DNA of 64,000 bases from Vibrio neptunius (GTDB lineage Bacteria > Pseudomonadota > Gammaproteobacteria > Enterobacterales > Vibrionaceae): positions 2,356,001 to 2,420,000 of the forward strand of contig CP079859.1 of NCBI GenBank assembly GCA_019339365.1. The letters run 5' to 3'. The notes under the pieces were generated by a model. The model was not told the DNA's origin. It saw only the letters and a list, made by a program, of their open reading frames with translations, and ran no database searches. This document shows, one piece after another, positions 36,223-46,666 of the stretch (position 1 is its first letter; each line of letters begins with the position of its first letter). The position numbers and the translations under genes were made by a program.

Positions 36223-37920
36223 ATGACGGAACGCCAAGTAGAAGATATGCGTCTCGATACCACCCGCACGATTCGCGCACCACACGGCACGGATCTGAGA
36301 GCGAAATCTTGGCTGACGGAAGCGCCGCTTCGCATGTTAATGAACAACCTGGATCCAGACGTTGCTGAGCATCCTCACTCTCTGGTGGTGTACGGTGGTA
36401 TTGGCCGTGCAGCGCGAAACTGGGAATGCTTTGACAAGATTGTTGAAGTGTTAGAGCGCCTTGAAGACGACCAAACATTACTGGTTCAGTCAGGTAAGCC
36501 GGTTGGTGTTTTTCCAACGCACAAAAATGCACCACGTGTTCTTATTGCTAACTCTAACTTGGTCCCCCATTGGGCCAACTGGGAGCACTTCAATCAGCTC
36601 GATAAAGAGGGTCTGATGATGTACGGCCAGATGACTGCTGGCAGCTGGATTTACATTGGTTCACAGGGCATTGTTCAAGGCACATACGAAACCTTTGTTT
36701 CTGTGGCCAAGAAGCACTTTGATGGCAAAGCCAAAGGGCGTTGGATTCTGACCGGTGGTCTTGGCGGTATGGGCGGGGCTCAGCCTCTTGCTGCGACCAT
36801 GGCAGGCTTCTCCATGATCGCGGTTGAGTGTGACGAGTCTCGTATTGATTACCGTCTGCGCACAGGGTACGTCGACAAGAAGGCTACCAGCTTGGACGAA
36901 GCACTGGCAATCATTTACGAATCGGAAGAACCTGTTTCCGTCGGGCTACTTGCCAACGCCGCAGATGTCTTCCCTGAGTTGGTTGAACGTAACATCACAC
37001 CGGATGTTGTGACAGACCAAACTTCAGCGCACGACCCACTCAACGGTTATCTTCCTATTGGCTGGTCGATGAAACACGCCTCAGATCTGCGTAAGCAAGA
37101 TGAAGCAGCCGTTGTTAAAGCGGCTAAAGAGTCCATGGCGATTCAGGTGAAAGCTATGCTTGAGCTGCAAGAACGCGGCGCAGCTACTCTGGACTACGGC
37201 AACAACATCCGCCAAATGGCCCTAGAAGAAGGCGTGGAAAACGCGTTTGACTTCCCAGGTTTCGTTCCCGCTTACATTCGTCCACTCTTCTGTGAAGGTA
37301 TTGGCCCATTCCGCTGGGCAGCGCTATCTGGTGACCCAGAAGACATCTACAAAACCGATCAGAAAGTCAAAGAGTTGATCCCAGACAACCCCCACTTACA
37401 CAACTGGCTAGACATGGCTCGTGAACGTATTCAGTTCCAAGGTCTACCTGCTCGTATTTGTTGGGTTGGATTGAAAGATCGTCAACGTCTCGGCCAAGCG
37501 TTCAATGAAATGGTTAAAAATGGCGAGCTTAAAGCCCCCGTTGTTATCGGCCGCGACCACTTAGACTCTGGCTCAGTCGCCAGCCCGAACCGAGAGACTG
37601 AAGGCATGATGGATGGCTCTGATGCCGTATCGGATTGGCCTCTATTAAATGCTCTGCTGAATACAGCAGGCGGTGCTACTTGGGTATCGCTTCACCACGG
37701 TGGCGGTGTCGGAATGGGCTTCTCTCAACACTCAGGCATGGTCATTTGTTGTGACGGCAGCGACGATGCCTCCGAGCGAATCGCACGCGTGCTTCACAAC
37801 GATCCAGGAACAGGCGTAATGCGGCACGCAGACGCAGGCTATGACATTGCCAAACAGTGCGCAGCAGAACAAGGGCTCGATCTACCTATGCTCAACGAAG
37901 CACTGAATAAGCTTAAGTAA
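36223..37920 (+). CDS. hutU: Urocanate hydratase
   Basis: 565 residues, the normal size. It adds water to urocanate to give imidazolone propionate, using tightly bound NAD+ as electrophile. The NAD-binding region [20 protein letters not shown] (about 180) and the conserved [10 protein letters not shown] are present. The catalytic cysteine lies in the segment [15 protein letters not shown] 36223 follows CAAGGAGTC. It is the third enzyme gene of the hutIGUH unit. Confidence 0.96.
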   Translation: MTERQVEDMRLDTTRTIRAPHGTDLRAKSWLTEAPLRMLMNNLDPDVAEHPHSLVVYGGIGRAARNWECFDKIVEVLERLEDDQTLLVQSGKPVGVFPTHKNAPRVLIANSNLVPHWANWEHFNQLDKEGLMMYGQMTAGSWIYIGSQGIVQGTYETFVSVAKKHFDGKAKGRWILTGGLGGMGGAQPLAATMAGFSMIAVECDESRIDYRLRTGYVDKKATSLDEALAIIYESEEPVSVGLLANAADVFPELVERNITPDVVTDQTSAHDPLNGYLPIGWSMKHASDLRKQDEAAVVKAAKESMAIQVKAMLELQERGAATLDYGNNIRQMALEEGVENAFDFPGFVPAYIRPLFCEGIGPFRWAALSGDPEDIYKTDQKVKELIPDNPHLHNWLDMARERIQFQGLPARICWVGLKDRQRLGQAFNEMVKNGELKAPVVIGRDHLDSGSVASPNRETEGMMDGSDAVSDWPLLNALLNTAGGATWVSLHHGGGVGMGFSQHSGMVICCDGSDDASERIARVLHNDPGTGVMRHADAGYDIAKQCAAEQGLDLPMLNEALNKLK

Positions 37921-37946
37921 GCACACCTGAGGAAAGGAAAGACAAA

Positions 37947-39479
37947 ATGTTAAATTTAATGCTAAAGCCGGGAAATATTAGCTTAAAAGAACTCCGTCAG
38001 GTGAGCCGTTCTCCTGCAAGATTAACCTTGGATCCAGAAGCCATTACTGCTATTGATGAAAGCACCAAAGTAGTTGAGCAAGTGATTGCCGAAGATCGCA
38101 CCGTTTACGGCATTAACACGGGCTTTGGTCTGCTGGCGAACACTCGAATTGCACCAGAAGATCTTGAGACGTTGCAAAAGAGCATCGTATTGTCGCACGC
38201 GGCTGGCATCGGTGAGTTTATGTCAGATGAAACGGTTCGCCTGATGATGGTGCTCAAGATCAACAGCCTAGCTCGCGGCTTTTCAGGTATTCGCCTTCGC
38301 GTCATTCAGGCACTGATCGATCTCGTGAACTCTCAGGTTTATCCGTGTGTACCTCAAAAAGGTTCAGTCGGCGCTTCTGGTGACCTTGCTCCATTAGCGC
38401 ACATGAGTACCGTATTACTCGGTGAAGGTCAGGCACGTCACAATGGTAAGATCATCTCCGGTCTAGAAGCGATGAAAATCGCGGGTCTGGAGCCAATTAC
38501 ACTGGCACCTAAAGAAGGCCTCGCACTGCTCAATGGCACTCAGGCATCAACCGCTTTTGCGCTTGAGGGCTTATTTGATGCTGAAGACCTATTTGCTTCT
38601 GCAACGACCTGTGGCGCAATGTCGGTAGAGGCAGCACTTGGCAGCCGTCGTCCGTTTGACCCTCGTATCCATCGCGTGCGCGGTCATCGAGGCCAGATGG
38701 ATGCCGCACTGGCCTATCGCCATGTATTGGATGCCGATAGTGAAATCGGCGACTCGCACACCGGTTGTGAGAAGGTTCAGGATCCTTACTCTCTGCGTTG
38801 CCAGCCTCAAGTGATGGGCGCGTGTTTACAACAAATCCGCAATGCGGCTGAGACTCTGGAAGTGGAAGCCAACTCTGTCTCTGACAACCCGTTGGTTTTT
38901 GCTGAAGATGGTGACATTATCTCCGGTGGTAACTTCCATGCTGAGCCTGTCGCTATGGCTGCAGATAACCTCGCTTTAGCTATCGCTGAGATTGGTAGTC
39001 TGTCTGAGCGTCGTATGGCACTGTTGATCGACAGCGCACTCAGCAAGCTACCGCCCTTCCTTGTTGACAACGGCGGAGTTAACTCAGGCTTTATGATTGC
39101 TCAGGTCACGTCGGCGGCCCTAGCTAGTGAGAACAAAACTCTCGCTCACCCCGCCTCTGTCGACAGCTTACCCACATCGGCAAACCAGGAAGATCACGTC
39201 TCTATGGCAACGTTCGCTGGGCGCCGTCTACGTGACATGGCGGAAAACACTCGCGGCATTCTTGCGGTCGAGTATCTTGCCGCCGCTCAGGGGTTAGACT
39301 TCCGTGCTCCAAACAAATCATCGGCCAGAGTCGAACAAGCGAAACATATTTTGCGCGAAAAGGTCCCGTTTTATGATAAAGACCGCTATTTTGCGCCGGA
39401 TATCGAACAAGCAAACAGTTTGCTTAAACTCGCCGTACACAATTCACTGATGCCAGACGCGATTCTACCTAGTTTCTAA
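37947..39479 (+). CDS. hutH: Histidine ammonia-lyase
   Basis: 510 residues. It deaminates histidine to urocanate, the first step of the pathway. The self-forming MIO cofactor triad Ala-Ser-Gly is in [14 protein letters not shown] (about 142-144), and the active-site tyrosine is in VYGINTGFG (about 52). ATG 37947 follows AGGAAAGG. It is the last gene of the hut operon, ended by a short hairpin. Confidence 0.96.
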   Translation: MLNLMLKPGNISLKELRQVSRSPARLTLDPEAITAIDESTKVVEQVIAEDRTVYGINTGFGLLANTRIAPEDLETLQKSIVLSHAAGIGEFMSDETVRLMMVLKINSLARGFSGIRLRVIQALIDLVNSQVYPCVPQKGSVGASGDLAPLAHMSTVLLGEGQARHNGKIISGLEAMKIAGLEPITLAPKEGLALLNGTQASTAFALEGLFDAEDLFASATTCGAMSVEAALGSRRPFDPRIHRVRGHRGQMDAALAYRHVLDADSEIGDSHTGCEKVQDPYSLRCQPQVMGACLQQIRNAAETLEVEANSVSDNPLVFAEDGDIISGGNFHAEPVAMAADNLALAIAEIGSLSERRMALLIDSALSKLPPFLVDNGGVNSGFMIAQVTSAALASENKTLAHPASVDSLPTSANQEDHVSMATFAGRRLRDMAENTRGILAVEYLAAAQGLDFRAPNKSSARVEQAKHILREKVPFYDKDRYFAPDIEQANSLLKLAVHNSLMPDAILPSF

Positions 39480-39490
39480 GCGTCTATATG

Positions 39491-39514
39491 AGGGCTCCCA
39501 ATCGGAGCCCTTTG
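39491..39514 (+). terminator. Terminator of the hut operon
   Basis: AGGGCTCC and GGAGCCCT form an 8-bp stem around CAATC, followed by TTGTG. The T-run is short but the position, 11 bases after hutH, is right. Confidence 0.7.
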
Positions 39515-39616
39515 TGCATTTTAGTGTCAGTATTCAGTAATAAAACCACTGGATGGACCATTCAACATAATTCGTCATATATAATCCCCCTCTGTTTTGG
39601 CTATTTACCGTAAATT

Positions 39617-40342
39617 ATGTTTTTGAAACCATATTTTTCTAACAACGACAAGCAGTTCCAGTTCACTCGTCAACAAGCAAGCCATTTTGCAAAAATGGTC
39701 GCTGGCGACTTCAACCCAATTCACGATGAAGACAATAAGCGCTTCTGTGTTCCAGGTGACCTGCTTTTCGCTGTTTTACTGCAAAAAGAAGGCGTCAGCC
39801 AGAAAATGCGTTTTGATTTCTCTGGCATGGTCAGCGAAGGCGTAGCACTTCACATCGAAAACAAGTGTGAGAAACAAGCCGCGGTTGTCGATGAAAACGG
39901 TAAAGAGTACCTGCACATGACGCGTGAAGGTGAAGTGAATCGTGACGCTGCGTTCATTGAGCATGTAGTCACCAATTATGTCCAATTCTCGGGCATGAAC
40001 TTTCCACACATCATGGTTCCACTGATGGACGAGCAGCAGATGATGATCAACTGCCAACGTCCTCTGGTGATTTATGAGAGCATGGAAGTGGAATTCACTC
40101 GCTTAAACCTCTCACACCCAGAAGTCGAATTCGCAGGTGCCACGTTTGATGTTGAAGGCAAACGTGGCGTCGTGACATTAAACTTTGATTTCAAAGAAGG
40201 CGAAGAGACGGTCGGTAAAGGCGTTAAACGCATGGTTGCGAGTGGTTTAAAACCTTACAATCAAGAAGATATCGACGGTCTAGTCACACGCTTCAATGAG
40301 CGCAAAGAAGCCTTTCTAGCACAATTCACCAAAGCAGCATAA
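39617..40342 (+). CDS. DUF3581 family protein
   Basis: 241 residues. The N-terminal half has HFAKMVAGDFNPIHDEDNKRF, which recalls the 'GDxNPIH' motif of MaoC-type hotdog dehydratases, so an acyl-thioester-related fold is possible. I recall this family as DUF3581 in Vibrionales and Alteromonadales, with no known function. Soluble. It shares a bidirectional terminator with the convergent ICMT-like gene. Confidence 0.75.
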   Translation: MFLKPYFSNNDKQFQFTRQQASHFAKMVAGDFNPIHDEDNKRFCVPGDLLFAVLLQKEGVSQKMRFDFSGMVSEGVALHIENKCEKQAAVVDENGKEYLHMTREGEVNRDAAFIEHVVTNYVQFSGMNFPHIMVPLMDEQQMMINCQRPLVIYESMEVEFTRLNLSHPEVEFAGATFDVEGKRGVVTLNFDFKEGEETVGKGVKRMVASGLKPYNQEDIDGLVTRFNERKEAFLAQFTKAA

Positions 40343-40363
40343 CGCAACCAAGATTTTTGAACC

Positions 40364-40392
40364 TAACCCCGCTCCAATGAGCGGGGTTATTT
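40364..40392. terminator. Bidirectional terminator
   Basis: AACCCCGCT (40364-40372) and AGCGGGGTT (40379-40387) form a 9-bp stem followed by ATTTTAT. It lies between two converging genes and abuts the stop codon of the minus-strand one. Confidence 0.85.
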
Positions 40393-40852
40393 TATATCCA
40401 ACGTCGGACTCGCTGTTTGTAGTCCAAATAAGCCGCGCCAAAAAGTTCTTCCAGCGCGCGCTCTTCCGGACGAATCTGAAAACGATTCATGTAAAAGACA
40501 AACCCAAAAGCAAGCGCGACGCACAACACGTTTTGCAGCCAATAAGCAAGCCCGAACAACAGTAAGAACAACCCTAGGTACATGGGGTTTCTTGAGTAAG
40601 CAAACACGCCCGTGTCCACCACTTGAGCCGCATCCTTTACCCTGAGCGGGTTCACTGTCGTGTTCGCTTTGCGAAATTCGTAAACCCCACCCAAACCAAC
40701 AACAACGGCAATCATAAAACAGGCGAATAAAACAAACCAAGGTGCCGGTAAGCCTAGCGAGAAAGTACGGAACTCATGGCCAACATGGTTCATCACTACA
40801 CCAAGAAGGATAAATAGAGCAACAGGGGGATTTTTCTTTCTAGTTTTTCCAC
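40392..40852 (-). pseudogene. Isoprenylcysteine carboxyl methyltransferase-like membrane protein, frameshifted near its start
   Basis: From 40796 downward the frame encodes helices and the catalytic ICMT/PEMT-type core: VFAYSRNPMYLGL, then MNRFQIRPEERALEELFG. The family's usual N-terminus is found in another frame upstream: GTG 40852 reads VEKLERKIP. One extra C in the run of five (G at 40825-40829) joins them as KIPPVALFILLGVVMNHVG and restores a 153-residue protein, the normal length. The family methylates small lipophilic or thiol substrates; the substrate is unknown. It is probably a sequencing error. Confidence 0.75.
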
Positions 40853-40919
40853 AGTCTTCAATAGTCTTACTGACGTTTCTAAAAAAGTAGCCCAGCTTTC
40901 AAAGCTGGGCTAGGTTTAT

Positions 40920-43900
40920 TTATACCATTTGCAGTAGCGCTTGTAAGGGGTGCTTCACTTTGACATCCTCAAAACGCTTAACCTGACTGCGACAGGAGTA
41001 CCCTGTCATTAAGCATCGTTCTTTCGGCAACTGATCTAGTTGAGGTTTCCAGCTCAGCCCGTAAATGTCTCTCGACATCTGCAACTTATCGACCTCGTGG
41101 CCGAACGTTCCTGCCATACCACAACAGCCCACAGGAACCGTATTCAGGCGAGAGCCAAAGTGCGAAAATATTGCTCCCCACTCTTTTTCTGCGTTGGGCA
41201 TTTTGGTTTTCTCTGTACAGTGAGCAAGAAGATACCAAGGTTCTTCTGCACTAGTACCAGAGGCCTCGAACTCACCCAACCTAGGTTGTAGCCATTCATG
41301 GACTGTTAGCACTTCAAAATCACCACGTTTATCGCCAAGTACTTCGTTGTATTCATCGCGATAACACAAGACTAACGCAGGATCGACACCCACCATAGCA
41401 ATATCCAAATCGGCCACTTGTTGTAAGAACATCGCCGTGCTTTGGGCGCTTTTGGCAAACCGCTGTAAGAAGCCTTTAACGTGTTGGGCCTTGCCGTTAG
41501 GTTTAAAAGGCAACACAACCGGTATTTTACCAAGCTTAGTCAGTAGCTTGGCAAAGTCTTCCACCACTTCAGCGTCATAGTAGCTGGTAAATGGGTCCTG
41601 TACGATCACTACATGGTTGGCTTTATCTTCATTTGACAACGCCGCCAGATATTGAAGATCAAAAGGTCGGTGGTGCTGCAATCGTGACTTTAACGTTGGC
41701 ACGGACATAAGGGGTGCATCAGTGTAACCTACTGCGGAAGCGGTGAGACTTTGCACCCACTTCTGACTCAGAACGCCATTGACTAACTTGGGCACCTTCG
41801 CCATCACAGGTAGGACAGATTCTATATTCGCGACTAAATAATCTTTAGCAGGACGCTGATAGCGAGAATAGTAAATATTGAGGAACCTGGAACGGAAGCT
41901 CGGTACATCGACCTTAATCGGGCATTGACTAGCGCAAGCTTTACAGGCTAGGCAGCCACTCATTGCTTCGTAGACCTCATGGGAGAAGTCATACTCATGG
42001 CGTTTATTTAAAGAATTACGCACTCTGTCCAGCATCGACTTGATCGATGATGTTTCTTCTAATGCCTGCTTCTCTAAATCGAGGATATCAACCCCCTGCT
42101 CCGTCAGTTGGCGAAGCCACTCACGAACCAAGCCAGCACGACCTTTAGGTGAGTGGCGACGATCGGCGGTCACTTTCATCGAAGGGCACATTGGAGACGA
42201 CGTATCGTAGTTAAAGCAAAGGCCGTTACCGTTGCATTCCATTGCCTGCTTAAAGCTGTCCCGTACCTGAACGTCTATCTGACGGTCAAAGTAACCTCGT
42301 TTCGTGTCCGTGACCTTAACCAATTGCGCGTCGCTGTCTAGCGGCGTGCAAATTTTCCCCGGGTTCATCTTGTTGTTCGGATCAAATGCTGCTTTGACTC
42401 GTCTCAACTCGGTAAAAAGCTCTTCACCAAAGAATTCTGGACCATATTCAGAGCGATAACCTTTGCCGTGTTCGCCCCACATCAATCCACCGTACTTGGC
42501 AACAAGCTTAACCACTTCGTCAGACACTTCATGCATCAAGGCTTCTTGCTTAGGATCGCACAAATCTAACGCTGGTCGCACATGAAGAACGCCAGCGTCA
42601 ACGTGGCCAAACATACCGTAACTGAGAGACTTGGAATCCAGTAGTTCTCGGAACTCAACAATAAAGTCAGCAAGGTTTTCAGGCGGTACACAAGTGTCTT
42701 CTGCGAATGCGACAGGCTTAGCTCGCCCTTTCGCTGCGCCAAGCAAACCAACTGCTTTTTTGCGCATGTTGTAGATACGACCAATACTGGCTACATCACT
42801 GCACACCTGATAACCGATAATGCCCGCTTGCTCGGCTTCCATCATTTGATCCAAACGTTTGGTCAGCGCATCGACCTGCTGCTCCACTTCCTCAACATCT
42901 TGGCCTGCATACTCCACCATGTTGATGCCTTGCATATCTTTGCCTGGAACATCGGTCAGCAAATCACTGACGGTATGCCAGACAATGTCTTGTTTGGCGA
43001 GGTTAAGCACTTTTGAGTCAATGGTCTCCACAGAGAGCGCATTGGCTTCAACCATAAATGGCGCATTGCGCAGCGCTGAATCAAAACTGTTGTATTTCAC
43101 GTTAACAAGCGTGCGAGCTTTCGGAATTGGCGTAAGGCCAAGCTTAGCTTCTGTAATAAACGCCAACGAGCCCTCTGCGCCGCATAAGACTCTGGTTAAA
43201 TCAAAGTTCTGCGTCTCTTCATCGATAGCATTCTTCAAATCATAACCGGTCAAGAAACGGTTGAGTGGCGGAAACTTATTGTTAATTTTCTCACGTTTAT
43301 CGCGGCACACCTGCTCTGTCACCTGCAAAGCTCGGAAAGCGTATTCTCCCTCCTCAGGGTGGCCTTGAGACATGTCTGATTCAAGCACTGAACCATCGGC
43401 AAAAACCGCCTGCAAAGACAACACATGATCAGACGTTTTACCGTACTTCAAAGAGCCTTGTCCGGAAGCATCGGTGTTGATCATCCCCCCAGAGTCGCAC
43501 GGTTACTGGTCGAAAGATCAGGCGAGAAAAAATAGCCGTAAGGTCTGATGACATCGTTAAGCTGGTCTTTCACCACCCCAGTCTGCACTCTTACCCAGCC
43601 TTCCTTTTCATTAATCTCCAGTACCTTATTCATGTGACGAGACAAATCAACCACGATACCCTTAGTCAACGATTGGCCATTCGTACCCGTACCCCCACCG
43701 CGTGGAGAGAAGGTAATACGCTCATATTGAGATTGTGTACTAAGCTTACCGATCAGAGCGACGTCTTGAGTAGACTTAGGGTGGACAACCGACTGAGGGA
43801 GCTGTTGATAAACACTGTTATCAGTCGCGACAGCCAGACGGCTGGAATATTGGCTTTCAATATCTCCGGTAAACCCCGATTGACGGAGCGCTTCCAGAAA

Positions 43901-43951
43901 AGTCAGTACGACGGGGTCCACATCAGATTGAGAGTGTAATCTTGGTAACAT
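40920..43951 (-). pseudogene. ydiJ: D-2-hydroxyglutarate dehydrogenase / FAD-linked oxidase YdiJ, split by a one-base frameshift
   Basis: FAD_binding_4 domain at the N-terminus (PRGGGTGTNGQSL, about 78; STSNRATLGG, about 155), the FAD oxidase C-domain (FGHVDAGVLHVRP), then two 4Fe-4S cysteine clusters (CNGNGLCFNYD; CLACKACASQCPIKV) and a CCG-type domain (VGCCGMAGTFGHE). It closely follows E. coli YdiJ. The first 156 codons (start 43951) end at 43481 in a stop; the next frame starts MINTDASGQG. A run of six G (C at 43485-43490) would need seven, giving one 1010-residue protein as in YdiJ. The site also reads G GGG GGA in phase, so -1 slippage is formally possible. Confidence 0.88.
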
Positions 43952-44141
43952 TTGCTTCCTGCCCCTACTGCGCTGATCCTATCAGCATTGGGTTCAATAT
44001 AATGAGTAGTATTTTTTTGATTTTGGTCACTTTACAACATTTGAAAGAGTGAATAAAACAGAAATGCAGTGTCAGAATGGCACAAATTGCAATTCTTACC
44101 CACACTTAGTAATTAGTAGCGACATTAGTAAGTGCCTTTTT

Positions 44142-44840
44142 ATGAGCGAATCATCAATGAAAAAAAATAAAATTATCACCACAGAAGACATTCTATTAAA
44201 ACTCTGTCAATCCGTATCTAACGTACTGACCGCCGCAACAAGCTCAGATATCCACTATTCCGCCATGGTGCAAAAAATCACTAAAACTGGCCTGAAACCT
44301 GACTTCGGTTGCTTTGTATTGTTTGATGGTGGTTTTTCAGGACTGGTTGTTATCAACTTCACATCAAAAGCCGCTTTAGAGGTTTATACGAACTATATGC
44401 GGAACATGGGCATGCCAGAAGAAGAATTAGCGGTCCTACATACTTCAGACGAAGTGGCTGACGTCCTAGGCGAACTGATGAACCAATTGGTCGGTGACTT
44501 TACTAACCAAGTGAGAAAAGATCTTCAGACGCATATCACCCAAAACCAGCCTAAAATGCTCACCCTGAACAAACAGGTTATCTTGTCAGTCGATACCAAC
44601 TTAGACCGTCCGCAAGCGCGACGAGTCACTTTCTCGACAGAGAAAGGCAATATTTTCTACCTTGAACTCGCGATGGACAAAACAGAGTTTATTCAGCTCG
44701 AGGAATTCGAAACGCAAGAAGATGAAAGCCCTGATTCGATCCTGGAGCAAGCTCAGAAAAAACTCACATCGAAAAAAGAATCGCCTCAAGAAGAAGCGGA
44801 TCCAAACGGCAGTGATTTATTAGACGAGCTTGGTATCTAA
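44142..44840 (+). CDS. DUF3334 family protein (CheX/CheC-like)
   Basis: 232 residues from ATG 44142; ATG 44157 is an alternative, and neither has a strong ribosome site. The middle part resembles the CheC/CheX fold: LFDGGFSGLVVINFTSKAAL and DEVADVLGELMNQLVGDFTN (the helix with Glu and Asn of CheX-type phosphatases). The acidic C-terminal tail ends GSDLLDELGI. I recall it as DUF3334 in vibrios. A role in chemotaxis-like dephosphorylation is inferred only. Confidence 0.7.
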   Translation: MSESSMKKNKIITTEDILLKLCQSVSNVLTAATSSDIHYSAMVQKITKTGLKPDFGCFVLFDGGFSGLVVINFTSKAALEVYTNYMRNMGMPEEELAVLHTSDEVADVLGELMNQLVGDFTNQVRKDLQTHITQNQPKMLTLNKQVILSVDTNLDRPQARRVTFSTEKGNIFYLELAMDKTEFIQLEEFETQEDESPDSILEQAQKKLTSKKESPQEEADPNGSDLLDELGI

Positions 44841-44863
44841 TACTGTGGGCATGTAAACTGGCG

Positions 44864-44889
44864 AAGCCGCTATACTTAAGCGGCTTTTC
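44864..44889 (+). terminator. Terminator of the DUF3334 gene
   Basis: AAGCCGCT (44864-44871) and AGCGGCTT (44879-44886) form an 8-bp stem followed by TTCC. Confidence 0.8.
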
Positions 44890-45011
44890 CCCAATGGCTT
44901 TCTCATTGTTCAAAACAAACCTAGCTATCAGGTCAGCTAGGAGTTTCGTTTTAGTGTCAGAAACGTTAAAATGGTCGACTTCATTTAAGTCAGTGAGATT
45001 TTCTGTTGTCG

Positions 45012-45695
45012 ATGGATAAACAAAAAGCCCTCAAAAAAATAGCTAAGTGTCTTGAACTTGGTAACTCAGCCAACGTTAATGAAGCGGCGAATGCGATCAA
45101 AATGGCGCATCGTCTTATGCTCAAATACGGCTTAGATAAAGATGATATTGAGTTCATCAAGATGGGCAAAACTAAATCGACGCACCTTCTGCCATCCAAC
45201 GTCAGCTCTACGCTGCTGCGTATTATTCGTGGTATTAACACAAGGTTTGGCGTTGAAGCCGTGCTGACAAACCACAAAGGGTTAAAACGCGCCGAGTTTA
45301 TAGGTGAAGCCGATCGCGCCATTTTCGCCGCCTTCGCATTCGACATCATTTATCGTGAACTCAATGAGCAAACAGGAAAATTCCGTAACAGCTTTGCGGG
45401 TACAGGCACCGCAACAAATGAAGTTTCTCGACGCGTCAACTCGTTTGTTTCTGGCTGGGTCGAAGGGGCATTAGAAAAGCTGCCTATCATTAGCCCAGAT
45501 GACGATTCAAACAAGAAAATCGACGACTACATAGACAAAGAGTTTAAGAATATTGATCGTGAGACGTTCAAGAAACAGCTCCAAGAGGCGATGAAAAACC
45601 TGACGGAAGACTATGAAGTGGGTCTGAAAAAGGGTCGTTCAGTCTCCGTGAGTCGCCCGATTGATGGTGCACAGGCACCTAAAATGCTTCGCTAA
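45012..45695 (+). CDS. DUF2786 domain protein
   Basis: 227 residues from ATG 45012; a TTG two codons earlier is possible. The N-terminal DUF2786 motif is KALKKIAKCLELGNSANVNE followed by EAANAIKMAHRLMLKYGL, typical of the family. The C-terminal half is charged and helical and ends KGRSVSVSRPIDG. It is soluble and of unknown function; related proteins are seen in phages and in chromosomes. Confidence 0.8.
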   Translation: MDKQKALKKIAKCLELGNSANVNEAANAIKMAHRLMLKYGLDKDDIEFIKMGKTKSTHLLPSNVSSTLLRIIRGINTRFGVEAVLTNHKGLKRAEFIGEADRAIFAAFAFDIIYRELNEQTGKFRNSFAGTGTATNEVSRRVNSFVSGWVEGALEKLPIISPDDDSNKKIDDYIDKEFKNIDRETFKKQLQEAMKNLTEDYEVGLKKGRSVSVSRPIDGAQAPKMLR

Positions 45696-45886
45696 TCCTG
45701 CCCTTCTAGCACTTAATCTGGCTGAATAACCACCATTAAGGTTCAGCCAGCGTTAATATTCAGTCAAAAAATACCTCCCAAATTGACATAAATAACATTA
45801 AAGAGTTATTTCTACTTCCGCTCACTCCCCGAGTCAATTTTGTCCTCGGCGGAAAATGAAAATAATGGATACATGGAGATGTTTTC

Positions 45887-46555
45887 GTGAAAAAAATGAC
45901 TTTGGCGCTAGCGGTGGCAATTGCGTTAACTGGCTGTCAAGCAACACAGCGAGAGAATGCAACTACAGGTGAATCAGAAACTAACTCAGCGACCAAAGGC
46001 GCTCTGCTAGGTGCTTTAGCTGGAGCTGCCGTTGGATTGGCAACAGGCGACAACGCCACTGAACGTCGTCAACACGCCTTAATTGGTGCCGCTGGCGGAG
46101 CCGCTGTTGGGGGCGGTGTGGGTTATTACTTTGATCAGCAAGAAGCAGCACTAAGAAAAGAATTACTCAACTCAGGCGTTCAGGTAGAACGAGTCGGTGA
46201 CAACCAGCTACTGCTGCGTATGGAAAATGGCATCGGATTCCAAACAAGCTCGCACCGTTTAGATCCTAGTATTCACAACACTTTACAAGGTGTCGCTAAG
46301 ATTCTAGTTGAGTATCCTGATACCAGCTTAGTCATTGAAGGACATACAGACAGTACAGGCAGTGAGACAACGAATCAGTTATTGTCCGAGCGCAGAGCCG
46401 AATCCGTTCGTAGCTATCTGTTATCACAAGGCGTAGCAGCAGGACGTGCGATCGCTCGCGGCAACGGCGAACGTTTCCCACTTTGCACCAATAGCACTTC
46501 AGAAGGCCGTGCTTGCAACCGAAGAGTAGAGATTAAAATTCTACCGCTCAAATAA
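45887..46555 (+). CDS. OmpA-family outer-membrane lipoprotein (YiaD-like)
   Basis: 222 residues from GTG 45887 (GGAGA upstream). Lipobox ALTGC at about residue 17. Residues of about 38-88 form a glycine-zipper (GALLGALAGAAVGLATG, GGAAVGGGVGYYFD). The OmpA C-terminal peptidoglycan-binding domain (about 105-222) has VIEGHTDSTGSETTNQLLSE and NRRVEIKI. It anchors the outer membrane to murein. A terminator follows. Confidence 0.88.
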   Translation: MKKMTLALAVAIALTGCQATQRENATTGESETNSATKGALLGALAGAAVGLATGDNATERRQHALIGAAGGAAVGGGVGYYFDQQEAALRKELLNSGVQVERVGDNQLLLRMENGIGFQTSSHRLDPSIHNTLQGVAKILVEYPDTSLVIEGHTDSTGSETTNQLLSERRAESVRSYLLSQGVAAGRAIARGNGERFPLCTNSTSEGRACNRRVEIKILPLK

Positions 46556-46577
46556 TCGCCGTAATTTGTCAATAACA

Positions 46578-46602
46578 ATGGCTTCTCAGGAAGCCATTTT
46601 TT
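46578..46602 (+). terminator. Terminator of the OmpA-lipoprotein gene
   Basis: ATGGCTTC and GAAGCCAT form an 8-bp stem with a TCAG loop, followed by TTTTTATT. Confidence 0.88.
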
Positions 46603-46666
46603 ATTTATTAGATAAATACATTACACTATAAGCTAGATACGTCAGTTTTAGTGGATTGGGAATATC

